From Lactobacillus sp. CBA3605 (lineage in GTDB: Bacteria > Bacillota > Bacilli > Lactobacillales > Lactobacillaceae), in contig NZ_CP027190.1 in the NCBI RefSeq assembly GCF_002970915.1, positions 2,294,001-2,358,000 of the forward strand: a stretch of 64,000 nucleotides of DNA, given 5' to 3'. Under the pieces are notes generated by a model. The model was not told the DNA's origin. It ran no database searches and was given only the letters and a program-made list of their open reading frames with translations. A program made the position numbers and the translations under genes. Numbering within the stretch: the stretch's first letter is position 1; every line of letters begins with the position of its first letter. Positions 48,520 through 56,571 of this stretch are shown here, in pieces.

Positions 48520-49341
48520 ATGTATAAAATGATCGTATGTGATTTGGATGAAACTTTAATGAACGATGACGGCACGCTTTCGGCGGCCAACGCGGCAGCG
48601 ATTCAGGCGGCTACAAAAAAAGGTGTGTACTTTGTGCCTAATTCAGGCCGAAGTTATACATCATTTCAAAATGATTTAGCACAGATGCAGTTAAGAGACC
48701 GAGCGGATCAATATTCGATTTCGTATAATGGTGGCTTGATTTTGGAAAATGCTGGGAATCGGGTTATGGCAGTAAATGCGATGCCATTCGAAACGGCAAA
48801 ACAAGTCTTTGAAATTGGCGCGGCTAATCCACAAGCAACGACCCATGTTTATACGCAGGATACACTCTATATTTATCATGCCACACCGGAAGATTCGGCT
48901 TATTTGACTAATCGAGGTGTCACATTCACGGCCTTAACCACAGCGGACTTTGATCGTTTCAAGACGGCGAACGTGATGAAGGTGATTATGGCGTTACCAA
49001 CGATGGCGCAAAGACAGCAGATGCAAGCTGCCGTGGAAGCGCAAGTGAATCCAGCTGAATTGGCCGTGACCTATTCTTCGGACCGTTACGTGGAATTTAA
49101 TCGGGCCGGGGTCAATAAAGGGACTGCCTCGCTTCAATTGGGCGCACAACTGGGAATTAAACCTGATGAAATTATTGCGGTCGGGGATAACAGTAATGAC
49201 TTGCCGATGCTTACTGCGGTTGGCTTGCCGATTAGTGTGGCTAACGGCATTGAGTCAGTTAAAGCAGCTGCTAAATACGTGACGGTCGCAACTAATAACC
49301 AAGATGCGATGGCTGAAATTATTAATAAATTTATCTTGTAA
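48520..49341 (+). CDS. Cof-type HAD-superfamily phosphatase
   Basis: A 273-residue sugar-phosphate-type phosphatase with a C2 cap. The nucleophile motif is CDLDETLMNDDG, motif II is in VPNSGRSYTSF, the conserved lysine occurs in FNRAGVNKGTAS, and motif IV is GDNSNDLPML. The substrate is unknown; such proteins often act on sugar phosphates, FMN or pyridoxal phosphate. It starts at the ATG at 48520 behind GAGAGGG. Confidence 0.9.
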   Translation: MYKMIVCDLDETLMNDDGTLSAANAAAIQAATKKGVYFVPNSGRSYTSFQNDLAQMQLRDRADQYSISYNGGLILENAGNRVMAVNAMPFETAKQVFEIGAANPQATTHVYTQDTLYIYHATPEDSAYLTNRGVTFTALTTADFDRFKTANVMKVIMALPTMAQRQQMQAAVEAQVNPAELAVTYSSDRYVEFNRAGVNKGTASLQLGAQLGIKPDEIIAVGDNSNDLPMLTAVGLPISVANGIESVKAAAKYVTVATNNQDAMAEIINKFIL

Positions 49342-49480
49342 ATAAAATAGTAATCGGACTATAATGGTGTGTGTTTGGATTGAAGCTTTTACAAGTGGTA
49401 TGATAACTAATGAAAATAGGATAAAATCTATAATTTTGCCAGTGATTACGCACTGGACATTAATAAATGGGGGAACGCGC

Positions 49481-50083
49481 ATGAGTGCGATTCAAGACAA
49501 TTTAGCCCAAGCCATTAAAAACAAACACCTCGTTGAGATCTATGCTAAAGGGACCAACGAACAATTTAGTGTTGGCTATGTTATACAACAAGATGAAAAG
49601 TTTGTTTTAGTCGAAACCATTAATGTTGACGGTGAGTTAGATGGCCTAGTCGTTTTTCGGAAGGCCACGTTGGCTAAAGTAGTGACTGGTACCGATTATC
49701 TAAAGAGTATGGCGACAATCGTTAGTTTAGCGCAACAACGCGGCTATTTCGATGTTTGGAACACCGAGCGGTTAGTCACCAAGTTTTTGAAAAAAGAGTC
49801 CAAGCATTCTTTACTCAAAAAACTACTCAAAATGGCCTTCAAGCAAGACCAAGTGATTCAGTTATCTGGTCGTATTAAAAAGCACGGCGACAGTTATACC
49901 GGCTTCATTCATAGTGAACATAAAAAATATTTAGAATTCAATTATGTGGATTTGTTTAACTTGGCTAAACGGCCCCAAATTGCTGTTCGTTATGCAGAAA
50001 TTGACGAAGCAAGCTTGCATAGTTTTGAAACCTTTAATATTACAGCCGTTATTGAGCGCTATATGCCCGGTGACTTCCATTAA
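49481..50083 (+). CDS. Conserved protein of unknown function
   Basis: The 200-residue protein starts MSAIQDNLAQAIKNKHL behind GGGGG. It has two similar-looking beta-rich halves: KNKHLVEIYAKGTNEQFSVGY near the start and QVIQLSGRIKKHGDSYTGFI after residue 120, joined by a basic helical linker (KFLKKESKHSLLKKLLK). The halves may be Sm- or SH3-like repeats, which is only an impression. No signal peptide is present. It is followed by a good terminator, so it is an independent unit. Confidence 0.7.
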   Translation: MSAIQDNLAQAIKNKHLVEIYAKGTNEQFSVGYVIQQDEKFVLVETINVDGELDGLVVFRKATLAKVVTGTDYLKSMATIVSLAQQRGYFDVWNTERLVTKFLKKESKHSLLKKLLKMAFKQDQVIQLSGRIKKHGDSYTGFIHSEHKKYLEFNYVDLFNLAKRPQIAVRYAEIDEASLHSFETFNITAVIERYMPGDFH

Positions 50084-50093
50084 AATAAGTTCT

Positions 50094-50127
50094 AACACAC
50101 CGAACTGGTTATGGTTCGGTGTGTTTT
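50094..50127 (+). terminator. Terminator
   Basis: A perfect ACACACCGAAC/GTTCGGTGTGT stem is followed by TTTT. Confidence 0.85.
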
Positions 50128-50306
50128 GGTTTGACCAAGACTCGAAAAGATTAGTTAAAGATTGTTAAGTTTCCATCAGATGAAATATACAAATGGTCAG
50201 GGATTCGATACAATAAGACTATTGGTTTATCGGTACTCTGGGGAGGGGCTTAATCATCGTTTATGTCTATTGGTATATCGCAGCAGTTGATCATTGGTAT
50301 TCGGTC

Positions 50307-51569
50307 ATGCTGGTTTTTATGCTACAAATTTTGATTAATCGAGAATTACGGCAACGGCGTGTTTACCTTGCAGTAGTCTTAATGGCAAGTTTCTTAACCG
50401 GACTTTACATGTTATATGATGATTATTCTGATATTGCAACTTTTATAGTCAATTTAGGGCTATTGTGGTTCGTCCGGGATAAAAAATATTTTATTGTGAC
50501 GAGTTTGACAGCGACACTCGCTTATATTTTATTTAGTTTCTTTGGTAATTTTGCAACCGAAACGATTTTTCATTTATTCCATTTAGGTATTGACCAATGG
50601 AGTGGCTGGTTATTTGAAATTGTTGGGGAGGCGATTGTGACGGCCTGTATGTTGGCAGTCGCGGTCAGTTTTCAATTGTTGTATAAGCGCCATGTCAAAC
50701 AATTTCGCGACGAGGTCATGCTGAATGTTATTATGAGTGCGTTAGTAGTGGCCGCAATTGCTTTCTTTACGATTGCTACGGCAGCGGACAACTATAACAT
50801 TGGTTCCGGCTTTTTAGGGATATTAATGCTGATTATGATTGCCATTCTGTTAATTAACGGTGGGACCTTTATCTATCTTTTTTACAGTTATACGATGCGG
50901 GTACAAGCCCATCGGCAGGCGTTAGAACGGCATCAATATGATATCTATGTTAAAAATCTAGAAAGTAGCTATCAAAATTTACGTAAATTCCGTCATGACT
51001 ATCAAAATATTTTATTATCATTAGGGGAGTACATCCAAGCAACCGATAGTTCAGAATTAAAACAATATTTTAATCAAGTGGTTGATCGCTCTAAGCAGAG
51101 TTTGACGCGTGATTTTGGTCATTTTGATAATTTAGATCGCATTAAAGATAAGTCGTTAAAAGCGATTATTCAAAATAAATTTTCGATAGCCCGGCAGGCG
51201 GGCATTCAAGTTCGCTTAGAAGCAACTGATGCGATTACTGATTTAGCCATTGATCCTGTAACATTAGCACGGGTCAGCGGTATTTTATTGGATAATGCGA
51301 TTGAAGCTGTCACGGGTCAAAGCGGTGGCGAAATCGCCGTGGCAATTGTCAAATACCCAAGGATGGTTGAATTGATTTTCACTAATTCGCTACAAGGCCC
51401 GATTAAGCGGTTAGACGAATTATTGGTAGCCGGACATACATCGAAAGGTCAAGGTCATGGTCAGGGACTAGCTACCGTACGAGAATTACTGGATCCCTTA
51501 GAAAATGTGACCTTTGAGTTAGGCGCTAGTCAGCGATTCGAATTTGTAATCAGTATTGAAAGTGAGTGA
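50307..51569 (+). CDS. Sensor histidine kinase of the AgrC/ComD (HPK10) type
   Basis: The protein, at least 420 residues, has about six hydrophobic helices in its first 205 residues, then a coiled linker and a GHKL kinase domain. The phosphoacceptor is His in LRKFRHDYQNILLSLGEY, with the typical FRHD pattern of this class. The N box is LLDNAIEAV and the G box is GHGQGLATV. Such kinases sense peptides, but no peptide gene lies next to it. The start is uncertain: the ATG at 50307 has no ribosome binding site, while a strong GGGGAGGGG site lies 55 bases upstream (see findings). It overlaps no other gene and is followed 6 bases later by its response regulator. Confidence 0.88.
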   Translation: MLVFMLQILINRELRQRRVYLAVVLMASFLTGLYMLYDDYSDIATFIVNLGLLWFVRDKKYFIVTSLTATLAYILFSFFGNFATETIFHLFHLGIDQWSGWLFEIVGEAIVTACMLAVAVSFQLLYKRHVKQFRDEVMLNVIMSALVVAAIAFFTIATAADNYNIGSGFLGILMLIMIAILLINGGTFIYLFYSYTMRVQAHRQALERHQYDIYVKNLESSYQNLRKFRHDYQNILLSLGEYIQATDSSELKQYFNQVVDRSKQSLTRDFGHFDNLDRIKDKSLKAIIQNKFSIARQAGIQVRLEATDAITDLAIDPVTLARVSGILLDNAIEAVTGQSGGEIAVAIVKYPRMVELIFTNSLQGPIKRLDELLVAGHTSKGQGHGQGLATVRELLDPLENVTFELGASQRFEFVISIESE

Positions 51570-51575
51570 GGGCGC

Positions 51576-52343
51576 GTGTTAAAAACTTTTGTAGTTGAAG
51601 ATGATCCGGAGCAATTAGCAACGTTAAAAGCAATCATTGATAATCATATTATGATTAATGATTTTGAAATGTCGTTAGTTTTAGCAACGAATCAGGCGCA
51701 AACGTTACTGGACTATCTTGAAAAACAAGGGGCCGTTGAAGGGTTATATTTCTTGGATATTGAGTATCCAGGGCAGGCGTTAAATGGCTTAGGGTTAGCA
51801 ACTAAGATTCGTGAATTGGATGTTAATGCTAAGATTGTGTTCGTGTCAACGCATTCAGAGATGGCTTTTTTAACATTTGAGCGTCGGATTGAACCGCTAG
51901 ATTTTATTGTCAAAGATTTAGGACAAGCAACGGTTAAAGAAAAAGTTGAGAAAGATATTCGAATTGCATATGCGCGTTATTTGAAGCAAGGGGTCGTTAG
52001 CAAGGCCATGTTTGCTTATTCTAAAGGGGGCCAGTTATTCAATCTACCAGTGAACCAAGTCTTGTTTATTGAAACCGGGCCTAGTCGGAATAAGCTGATC
52101 TTGCATCTAGTGGATCGGATCGTGCAATATAATGGCAAAATTAGCGATGAGACGGTGGCACATCCGGAATTATTTCGAGTGCACAAGAGTTTTATTGTTA
52201 ATCCTGAGCGATTAGTTCGAATTGATAAGCAAGCCCAGTTAGGCTGTTTTGAGAATGGTGAGACGGTGTCAATTTCTTCACGGAAAATGCATGACTTATT
52301 AGGCTTAATTAAACAGGCTCAGTTAACCGTTAAACTAGATTAA
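51576..52343 (+). CDS. LytTR-family response regulator (AgrA/ComE type)
   Basis: The regulator has 255 residues. The receiver domain contains the acidic pair in VVEDDPEQ, the phosphoacceptor Asp in LYFLDIEYPG and the conserved VSTHSEMAFLTF. The LytTR DNA-binding domain (about residues 145-250) includes FAYSKGGQLFNLPVNQVLFIE and FRVHKSFIVNPERL. It lies 6 bases after the kinase stop, so the two form one operon. Its targets cannot be inferred; the two small membrane-associated genes downstream are possible. Confidence 0.92.
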   Translation: MLKTFVVEDDPEQLATLKAIIDNHIMINDFEMSLVLATNQAQTLLDYLEKQGAVEGLYFLDIEYPGQALNGLGLATKIRELDVNAKIVFVSTHSEMAFLTFERRIEPLDFIVKDLGQATVKEKVEKDIRIAYARYLKQGVVSKAMFAYSKGGQLFNLPVNQVLFIETGPSRNKLILHLVDRIVQYNGKISDETVAHPELFRVHKSFIVNPERLVRIDKQAQLGCFENGETVSISSRKMHDLLGLIKQAQLTVKLD

Positions 52344-52392
52344 TAACCTTAATGTAACAAAATCGTGCTGCTAATTAAAATAAGAGTGACGT

Positions 52393-52427
52393 TGGTGCAA
52401 GCTATTTCAGGCTTTGCGCCTTTTTTA
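52393..52427 (+). terminator. Terminator after the two-component genes
   Basis: A GGTGCAAGC/GCTTTGCGCC stem with a small bulge is followed by six T residues. Confidence 0.75.
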
Positions 52428-52508
52428 GTTTTTTGGGGGCGAATCAACTATGATAAACCTATCGAAATAATTAGCCATGGAAGCTAGTTATTAGAGGGGG
52501 ATATAGAA

Positions 52509-52850
52509 ATGAGGCAATTCTGGTCACTAACATTGATGGTGCTCGCTGGCTGCTTATTAATTCTCGGTTCGGAATATAGTTTGCAGGGTGATGACCACCA
52601 TTATCGGCATCAAGTCGTGGCCAAGATTGCCTATAATCAGAAGCAGCAACAAACGACGATTACCGGGCGAACCAAACAAGGCGTGATTGTGACGATTCGT
52701 AGGGGTAAGCAGGTCCGACAGGTGATTTCGAACAAACAAGATGGTCGGTTTTTAGTCCGACTAGCCGTTAAAGGTCAAAAGCGAGTCGTAGTGCAAGTGA
52801 AGGGGCTAAAAGCAGTCGTTTTAACCGTTCCAGTAGCGTCAAAGCGTTAG
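52509..52850 (+). CDS. Small exported protein, possibly a lipoprotein
   Basis: A 113-residue protein begins with a hydrophobic segment MRQFWSLTLMVLAGCLLIL; LAGC fits a lipobox, which would give a mature protein anchored at Cys15. If not processed, the segment is a membrane anchor. The remaining 85 residues are very basic and rich in Lys, Arg, Val and Thr (TITGRTKQGVIVTIRRGKQV), suggesting a small beta-sandwich domain (Ig-like) outside the cell. No family is recognised. It has a GAGGGG site. Confidence 0.65.
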   Translation: MRQFWSLTLMVLAGCLLILGSEYSLQGDDHHYRHQVVAKIAYNQKQQQTTITGRTKQGVIVTIRRGKQVRQVISNKQDGRFLVRLAVKGQKRVVVQVKGLKAVVLTVPVASKR

Positions 52851-52872
52851 GTTGATAAGTATTCATGGGGTT

Positions 52873-52907
52873 GATCCGGAAGGAAACTTGCGGGTCTTTT
52901 TTTGCTA
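52873..52907 (+). terminator. Weak terminator
   Basis: GATCCG pairs with CGGGTC and is followed by seven T residues. Confidence 0.55.
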
Positions 52908-52998
52908 AAAAAAACTTAAGCTTCTAGTGGAGCGGTAGGCGGATTACCAGAAATACGGTATGGTTAATGGGACAATAAGAAGGAGTCGTGAAATAACC

Positions 52999-53361
52999 AT
53001 GCTAATTGTTGGCATTATTCTGATCGTGGGGCTGATTGGAACGGGCATCTTACGGTTTAAGTGCCACTATCGCTTATCAATGGGCGCTGTTACCGAGACG
53101 GCCTTTGCCTGTGCGCTATTAAATATCGGTGTTTTTTTATTTTTTGTCTTATTAGGGCAATTATTTGGGTCAGCTTTAGCGACTAATACCGTGTATCTAT
53201 TGATTTATCGCGGGTTACAAGGTGGTCTCATTCCATTAGTCGGTATGGCACTGGCTGGGCTAGGCATGTGGCGTGAAAAAGGACTCATGAATTGGTGGCT
53301 GTTACAATTCAATTTGTTATTTCTATTTTTTGATGTGTTATTAGTTTGGTCAGCGAGCTGA
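52999..53361 (+). CDS. Small integral membrane protein of unknown function
   Basis: The 120-residue protein has four hydrophobic helices over almost its full length (MLIVGIILIVGLIGTGILRF at the start). I set the start at 52999, after an AGAAGGAG site 13 bases upstream, because the open frame before it contains that site. No domain is recognised. It lies in the same direction as the LytTR system and the small exported protein. Confidence 0.6.
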   Translation: MLIVGIILIVGLIGTGILRFKCHYRLSMGAVTETAFACALLNIGVFLFFVLLGQLFGSALATNTVYLLIYRGLQGGLIPLVGMALAGLGMWREKGLMNWWLLQFNLLFLFFDVLLVWSAS

Positions 53362-53496
53362 TTTTTTTATAAATGATTAAATCCTTATGATTTTAATAAT
53401 AAATGGAACCATCAGTAATAATTTTAAAATAATTCTAATATTTTTAGCACCTTTTGGCCTAAAATTCACAATTTCTTCACAATTATATAATAGGAT

Positions 53497-53631
53497 ATAC
53501 ATGTACCTAATAATTATACACTTGTCCATTTTACTCCCCCAAAGTGGGTGGGCAAGTAAGTACAATCCCCCATATTGTACTTAAACCTAACTCTTTGGCC
53601 CTACTGCCTCGTGCAGTAGAGTCATTTTTTT
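53497..53631 (+). ncRNA. Candidate small regulatory RNA with two C-rich loops
   Basis: The unit lies in a 476-base gap between two genes. A TATAAT at 53486-53491 precedes it. Hairpin 1 pairs 53521-53528 with 53549-53556 and exposes TTTTACTCCCCCAAAGTGGG. Hairpin 2 is a perfect 10-bp stem (53557-53566 with 53574-53583) with loop CCCCCAT. A third hairpin, CTACTGC/GCAGTAG (53601-53619), is followed by a T-run and acts as terminator. C-rich loops are the hallmark of Firmicute sRNAs that pair with Shine-Dalgarno sequences. A 27-codon frame starts at 53500 but has a weak ribosome binding site. Confidence 0.6.
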
Positions 53632-53837
53632 ATGCTGTGCGGCCCCCAAACGGACCCTAATTTTTTTTATCAGTTAAAGTGTCAAATGTGGCAACCGATT
53701 TGATTAACAATCTAAATAACATGTATTAAACATATAATTTTCAATATTTAACAAATTAATATTACTAAACTTAGACATGTGAAAGTGTGTAACTCACGGA
53801 TGACTGCGGTAGAATAAAAATTGAAGAGGTGAGGGTA
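53632..53837 (+). other. Leader region of the CPBP gene
   Basis: A/T-rich, about 200 bases. It holds C-rich GCGGCCCCCAAACGG near 53640 and several possible -10 boxes. No gene is seen. Confidence 0.35.
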
Positions 53838-54533
53838 ATGCAAGTGGTTGATCGTGGATTGAGTTGGCTATGGCGAGTGGTAATTATGGTGGGCTTAATT
53901 GTTGGGGTAATGGTGCCACCGATGCTATTGAGATTAATTAATGCGCTTAGTCAGCAGTCGGGAACTGAAATTTGGCGGTTGGTCCTAATTGGGGTGTATT
54001 TCCTAGTTTATTTGGGCGTCATTAGTCTGGCAACGGTGGTGTACCGGCATTATAGTGGCACTTATCGGCTAAAACGACTACATCATGAGGATGTTGGGTT
54101 CGTCTTTGGCGGTTATTTAGCGATTATTTTATCTGAGGGCCTGCTTCAAATGATCAATGTTTTGGTATACCATCAAACGCAGACTCAAAATAATAATGCC
54201 ATTAAAACGTTAATGAATGGGAGTTCCACTGCAATGTGGCTCATGGCAATCGGGGCAGTTTTTTTAACACCTATCATGGAAGAATTAGTGTTTAGAGGTG
54301 CGTTAACAAACTTATTTTTTAAGCAAGAATGGCTAAAAATCGGGCTGAGTGGGCTGGTTTTCGGCAGTTTGCATAGTAGTTCGACTATTCCTAGTTTTTT
54401 AATGTATGTGATGATGGGCCTAGTATTAGCTAGTGTTTATCGATTATCGGGCAAGATTCAAAATTCGATTATTATCCATTTCATTATCAATGCCGGCGCA
54501 ATGGCCTTGATGTTAGGATCGTTGTTGCTTTAA
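53838..54533 (+). CDS. CPBP-family intramembrane metalloprotease
   Basis: A membrane protein of 231 residues with about seven helices and the ABI/CPBP motifs: EELVFRGAL (EExxxR), the His in VFGSLHSSSTIPSF, and IIIHFIINAGAM (HxxxN) near the C terminus. Family members act as CAAX-type proteases, and in Lactobacillus are often found with bacteriocin genes as immunity or processing proteins. Here there is no bacteriocin beside it. The start at 53838 has the GAGGTGAGG site, and the frame extends 3 codons upstream. Confidence 0.87.
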   Translation: MQVVDRGLSWLWRVVIMVGLIVGVMVPPMLLRLINALSQQSGTEIWRLVLIGVYFLVYLGVISLATVVYRHYSGTYRLKRLHHEDVGFVFGGYLAIILSEGLLQMINVLVYHQTQTQNNNAIKTLMNGSSTAMWLMAIGAVFLTPIMEELVFRGALTNLFFKQEWLKIGLSGLVFGSLHSSSTIPSFLMYVMMGLVLASVYRLSGKIQNSIIIHFIINAGAMALMLGSLLL

Positions 54534-54577
54534 AAAGGGGCGTTGCAACTAGGGCCGGTTCTGGTGTACAAATTGTG

Positions 54578-54614
54578 ATAAAAAAAGTGGGTTTAGGTTT
54601 TATCCCAAACTCAC
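54578..54614. terminator. Bidirectional terminator
   Basis: A GTGGGTTTAGG/CCCAAACTCAC stem (with G-U pairs) lies between the convergent CPBP and MarR-family genes. Confidence 0.7.
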
Positions 54615-54622
54615 GCAATTAA

Positions 54623-55099
54623 TTAAAAGTCGTTGCCAGTATATTTAATCTTTTCGGGATTGGCGTGCTTAATCCGATCGGCCGCAAAGTTGACCGTTTC
54701 ACGAGTTTCATTGTAAGTCTTTTCATCCATGCCAAGTAATTCCATGCAGTTGTTTACATGTGCAAAAATTTCTGGTTTGGCATCAATGGCCTTAGTTGAA
54801 AGTGAAATGTTAACTTGACGTTCATCGTTTTCATCACGATTACGTTCAACCCAGCCTTGGGTTTGCATCCGCTTAAGTAGTGGTGTCAATGTCCCACTAT
54901 CTAAGTTAACGTGCGAGCCTAGTTCCCGGACAGTCATCGGGCTATTTTCCCAAAGGGCTAACAGGGTGATGTACTGGGGATAGGTAAGCTTGAATGGCGC
55001 GAGTGCTTCTGCGTAAAAATGATTAAAGCGTTTGCTCGCAGTATATAAAGCGAAACACAATTGTTCATCAAGTAAAATATTTTTTGTTGGCGTAGCCAT
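54623..55099 (-). CDS. MarR-family regulator, OhrR-like
   Basis: The 158-residue winged-helix protein should repress genes for organic peroxide resistance. It has the OhrR-like start NILLDEQLCFALYTASKRF with the reactive Cys15 that senses peroxides, and the wing helix region NLDSGTLTPLLKRMQTQGW followed by RNRDENDERQVN. The start has GGAGG. A palindrome GCAATT-N8-AATTGC (55138-55157) lies upstream of its own gene, so it probably represses itself. No ohr gene is adjacent, so its main target may lie elsewhere. Confidence 0.87.
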   Translation of the reverse strand: MATPTKNILLDEQLCFALYTASKRFNHFYAEALAPFKLTYPQYITLLALWENSPMTVRELGSHVNLDSGTLTPLLKRMQTQGWVERNRDENDERQVNISLSTKAIDAKPEIFAHVNNCMELLGMDEKTYNETRETVNFAADRIKHANPEKIKYTGNDF

Positions 55100-55137
55100 T
55101 AAACCAACCTCCTTTTTTATATTCTATTATATTGTAC

Positions 55138-55157
55138 GCAATTAATTCGTCAATTGC
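55138..55157. promoter_or_regulatory. Palindromic operator upstream of the OhrR-like gene
   Basis: GCAATT-AATTCGTC-AATTGC lies 39 bases from the start codon in the promoter region. It resembles OhrR-type operators (TACAATT-AATTGT), so autoregulation is likely. Confidence 0.55.
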
Positions 55158-55285
55158 AAACTATATATTACTTATAGTTATAAAAAAGAAATAAATATAT
55201 TTTTAAAAGCATTTTGAAGACGACCAGTTGGGATTGCAGGAAGCAAGAATTTCAAGTAAACTTAAGCTAAACAGGAGGTAACGGC

Positions 55286-55564
55286 ATGTTTTTAACAACT
55301 GGTGATTTACAACGTTCACATATGATTAAATCAGTCGTATCTGCAACGTCACATTTAATGTTTCAATCTGATAGTATTGATCAATTTGAATTGTTTGATG
55401 AGTTAATTGAAAAAGTTAAAAAGGCCTTGATTGAGAAGGCCGAAGCGTTAGACGGCGACGGCCTGATTTATGTTAATTTTAATACTGAAATCGCTCAAAT
55501 GAGTGTCGCACCACGATTTTTAGTGGTAACCGGGTACGGCACCGTTGTGAAACTCGCTGATTAA
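55286..55564 (+). CDS. Small YbjQ-like (UPF0145/DUF74-like) protein
   Basis: A 92-residue protein has a C-terminal pattern (ALDGDGLIYVNFNTEIAQM then FLVVTGYGTVVKL) resembling the YbjQ/UPF0145 family, a small fold proposed to bind heavy metals. The N terminus (MFLTTGDLQRSHMIKSVVSA) is longer or different from the typical one. It starts at the ATG at 55286 after a consensus AGGAGG. Its role is not known. It ends 86 bases before a tRNA gene. Confidence 0.55.
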   Translation: MFLTTGDLQRSHMIKSVVSATSHLMFQSDSIDQFELFDELIEKVKKALIEKAEALDGDGLIYVNFNTEIAQMSVAPRFLVVTGYGTVVKLAD

Positions 55565-55649
55565 CGGTGTGAAATGGGTTAAATATAGAAAAAGGTTTAT
55601 TTTTAAAGCAAGTTTCGCTATAATTAAGACTGTTGCTGAATAACCACTT

Positions 55650-55733
55650 GCCCCAGTGGCGGAACTGGCAGACGCGCAGCGTTCAGGTCGCTGTATTGGC
55701 AACAATGTACAGGTTCGAATCCTGCCTGGGGCA
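55650..55733 (+). tRNA. tRNA-Leu (CAG)
   Basis: An 84-nt class II tRNA with acceptor GCCCCAG/CTGGGGC, anticodon CAG in TTCAGGT and a long variable arm. Two direct repeats TTTTCTGCAC (55841 and 55852) lie about 110 bases downstream. Confidence 0.95.
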
Positions 55734-55754
55734 TTTTAGAATAAATGAGAACAT

Positions 55755-55812
55755 TTTAAAAAAGTAGCAATCCCGGTAACTCAACGTTTCTCGGGGGTGC
55801 TACTTTTTTTAT
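55755..55812 (+). terminator. Terminator after tRNA-Leu (CAG)
   Basis: A long stem AAAGTAGCA/TGCTACTTT with an inner CCCGGT/CTCGGG part is followed by seven T residues. Confidence 0.8.
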
Positions 55813-55990
55813 TGCATGAGAAAATGTGATAATAATAAGTTTTTCTGCACATTTTCTGCACACTGTAAGCACTCAGTCACACTAAAACGGCGCTTTTTAG
55901 CCGTAAATACCAACATTCTAAAAAATAAGTAGGTTTAAGGCCCAAAGTAGTGTATACTAAACTTTGTTGGTTATTACTAACTAACTTGTT

Positions 55991-56064
55991 GGCGGTAGTG
56001 GCGAAGTGGTTAACGCACCGGATTGTGGTTCCGGCACGCGTGGGTTCGATTCCCACCTACCGCC
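55991..56064 (+). tRNA. tRNA-His (GTG), second copy
   Basis: Nearly identical to the gene at 22438, with the 5' extra G and anticodon GTG in TTGTGGT. A likely extended -10 GTGTATACT lies about 40 bases upstream. Confidence 0.95.
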
Positions 56065-56072
56065 CTTAAGCT

Positions 56073-56118
56073 AAAAAAGCTGGTCACCTGATTTTACTCA
56101 GGTGACCAGCTTTTTTTG
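56073..56118. terminator. Bidirectional terminator after tRNA-His
   Basis: A perfect AAAGCTGGTCACCTG/CAGGTGACCAGCTTT stem with A- and T-runs. The convergent lipoprotein gene ends directly beside it. Confidence 0.9.
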
Positions 56119-56556
56119 TTAATCGGCTTGTTTAGTTGTGATGACGCCATTAGGATAAACGAAGTAACTTTGCAAAAGATGGCCGCGTTGTCCGGTCGCA
56201 GTTAGCGTGTAAGCATCAACTTGATAGTAATGATGGCCTTGCGCATCCGTACTGACAGCAGGGACGGGTTGGAACAAGCGCTGGCTAGGGTTAGCTAATA
56301 CCTGTTTGACGGCAGCAGCGGCACTAGTCGCGCTGGTAATATGATCATTAGCGGCGGTATATTGTTTGCCAGTACGTTTGGCGGCGCTGGCATCCTGTGT
56401 TTGGGCATTAACGGTTGCTTCGGATTGACGATTAGCCGCCGCAATTTGGGCCGTTTTCTTTGCCGTAATGTGTGGCTGCACAGACGCTGCACAACCGCTA
56501 AGTAAGCCGGTCAGTGCGATTAAACTGACCCAGCTACTTAAATGACGTGCGAACAA
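56119..56556 (-). CDS. Lipoprotein of unknown function
   Basis: The protein has a signal peptide with a lipobox in SLIALTGLLSGCAASVQ, so it should be anchored to the outer face of the membrane. About 125 mature residues follow, first an Ala/Thr/Gln-rich linker, then a small domain with GHHYYQVDAYTLTATGQRGH and a C-terminal SYFVYPNGVITTK. The start is unclear: the frame opens with ATG at 56571, but the TTG at 56556 has the GGAG site at the best distance. It is the last gene of a three-gene cluster with 56572 and 56699. No family is recognised. Confidence 0.7.
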   Translation of the reverse strand: MFARHLSSWVSLIALTGLLSGCAASVQPHITAKKTAQIAAANRQSEATVNAQTQDASAAKRTGKQYTAANDHITSATSAAAAVKQVLANPSQRLFQPVPAVSTDAQGHHYYQVDAYTLTATGQRGHLLQSYFVYPNGVITTKQAD

Positions 56557-56571
56557 GTTGAACATCTCCAT

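Noticed and set aside
53500..53583. A 27-codon frame ending KYNPPYCT, considered as an autoinducer-peptide gene for the LytTR system
   Set aside because: The ribosome binding site is weak, no processing protease gene is adjacent, and the sequence is better explained by RNA hairpins. It is not excluded.
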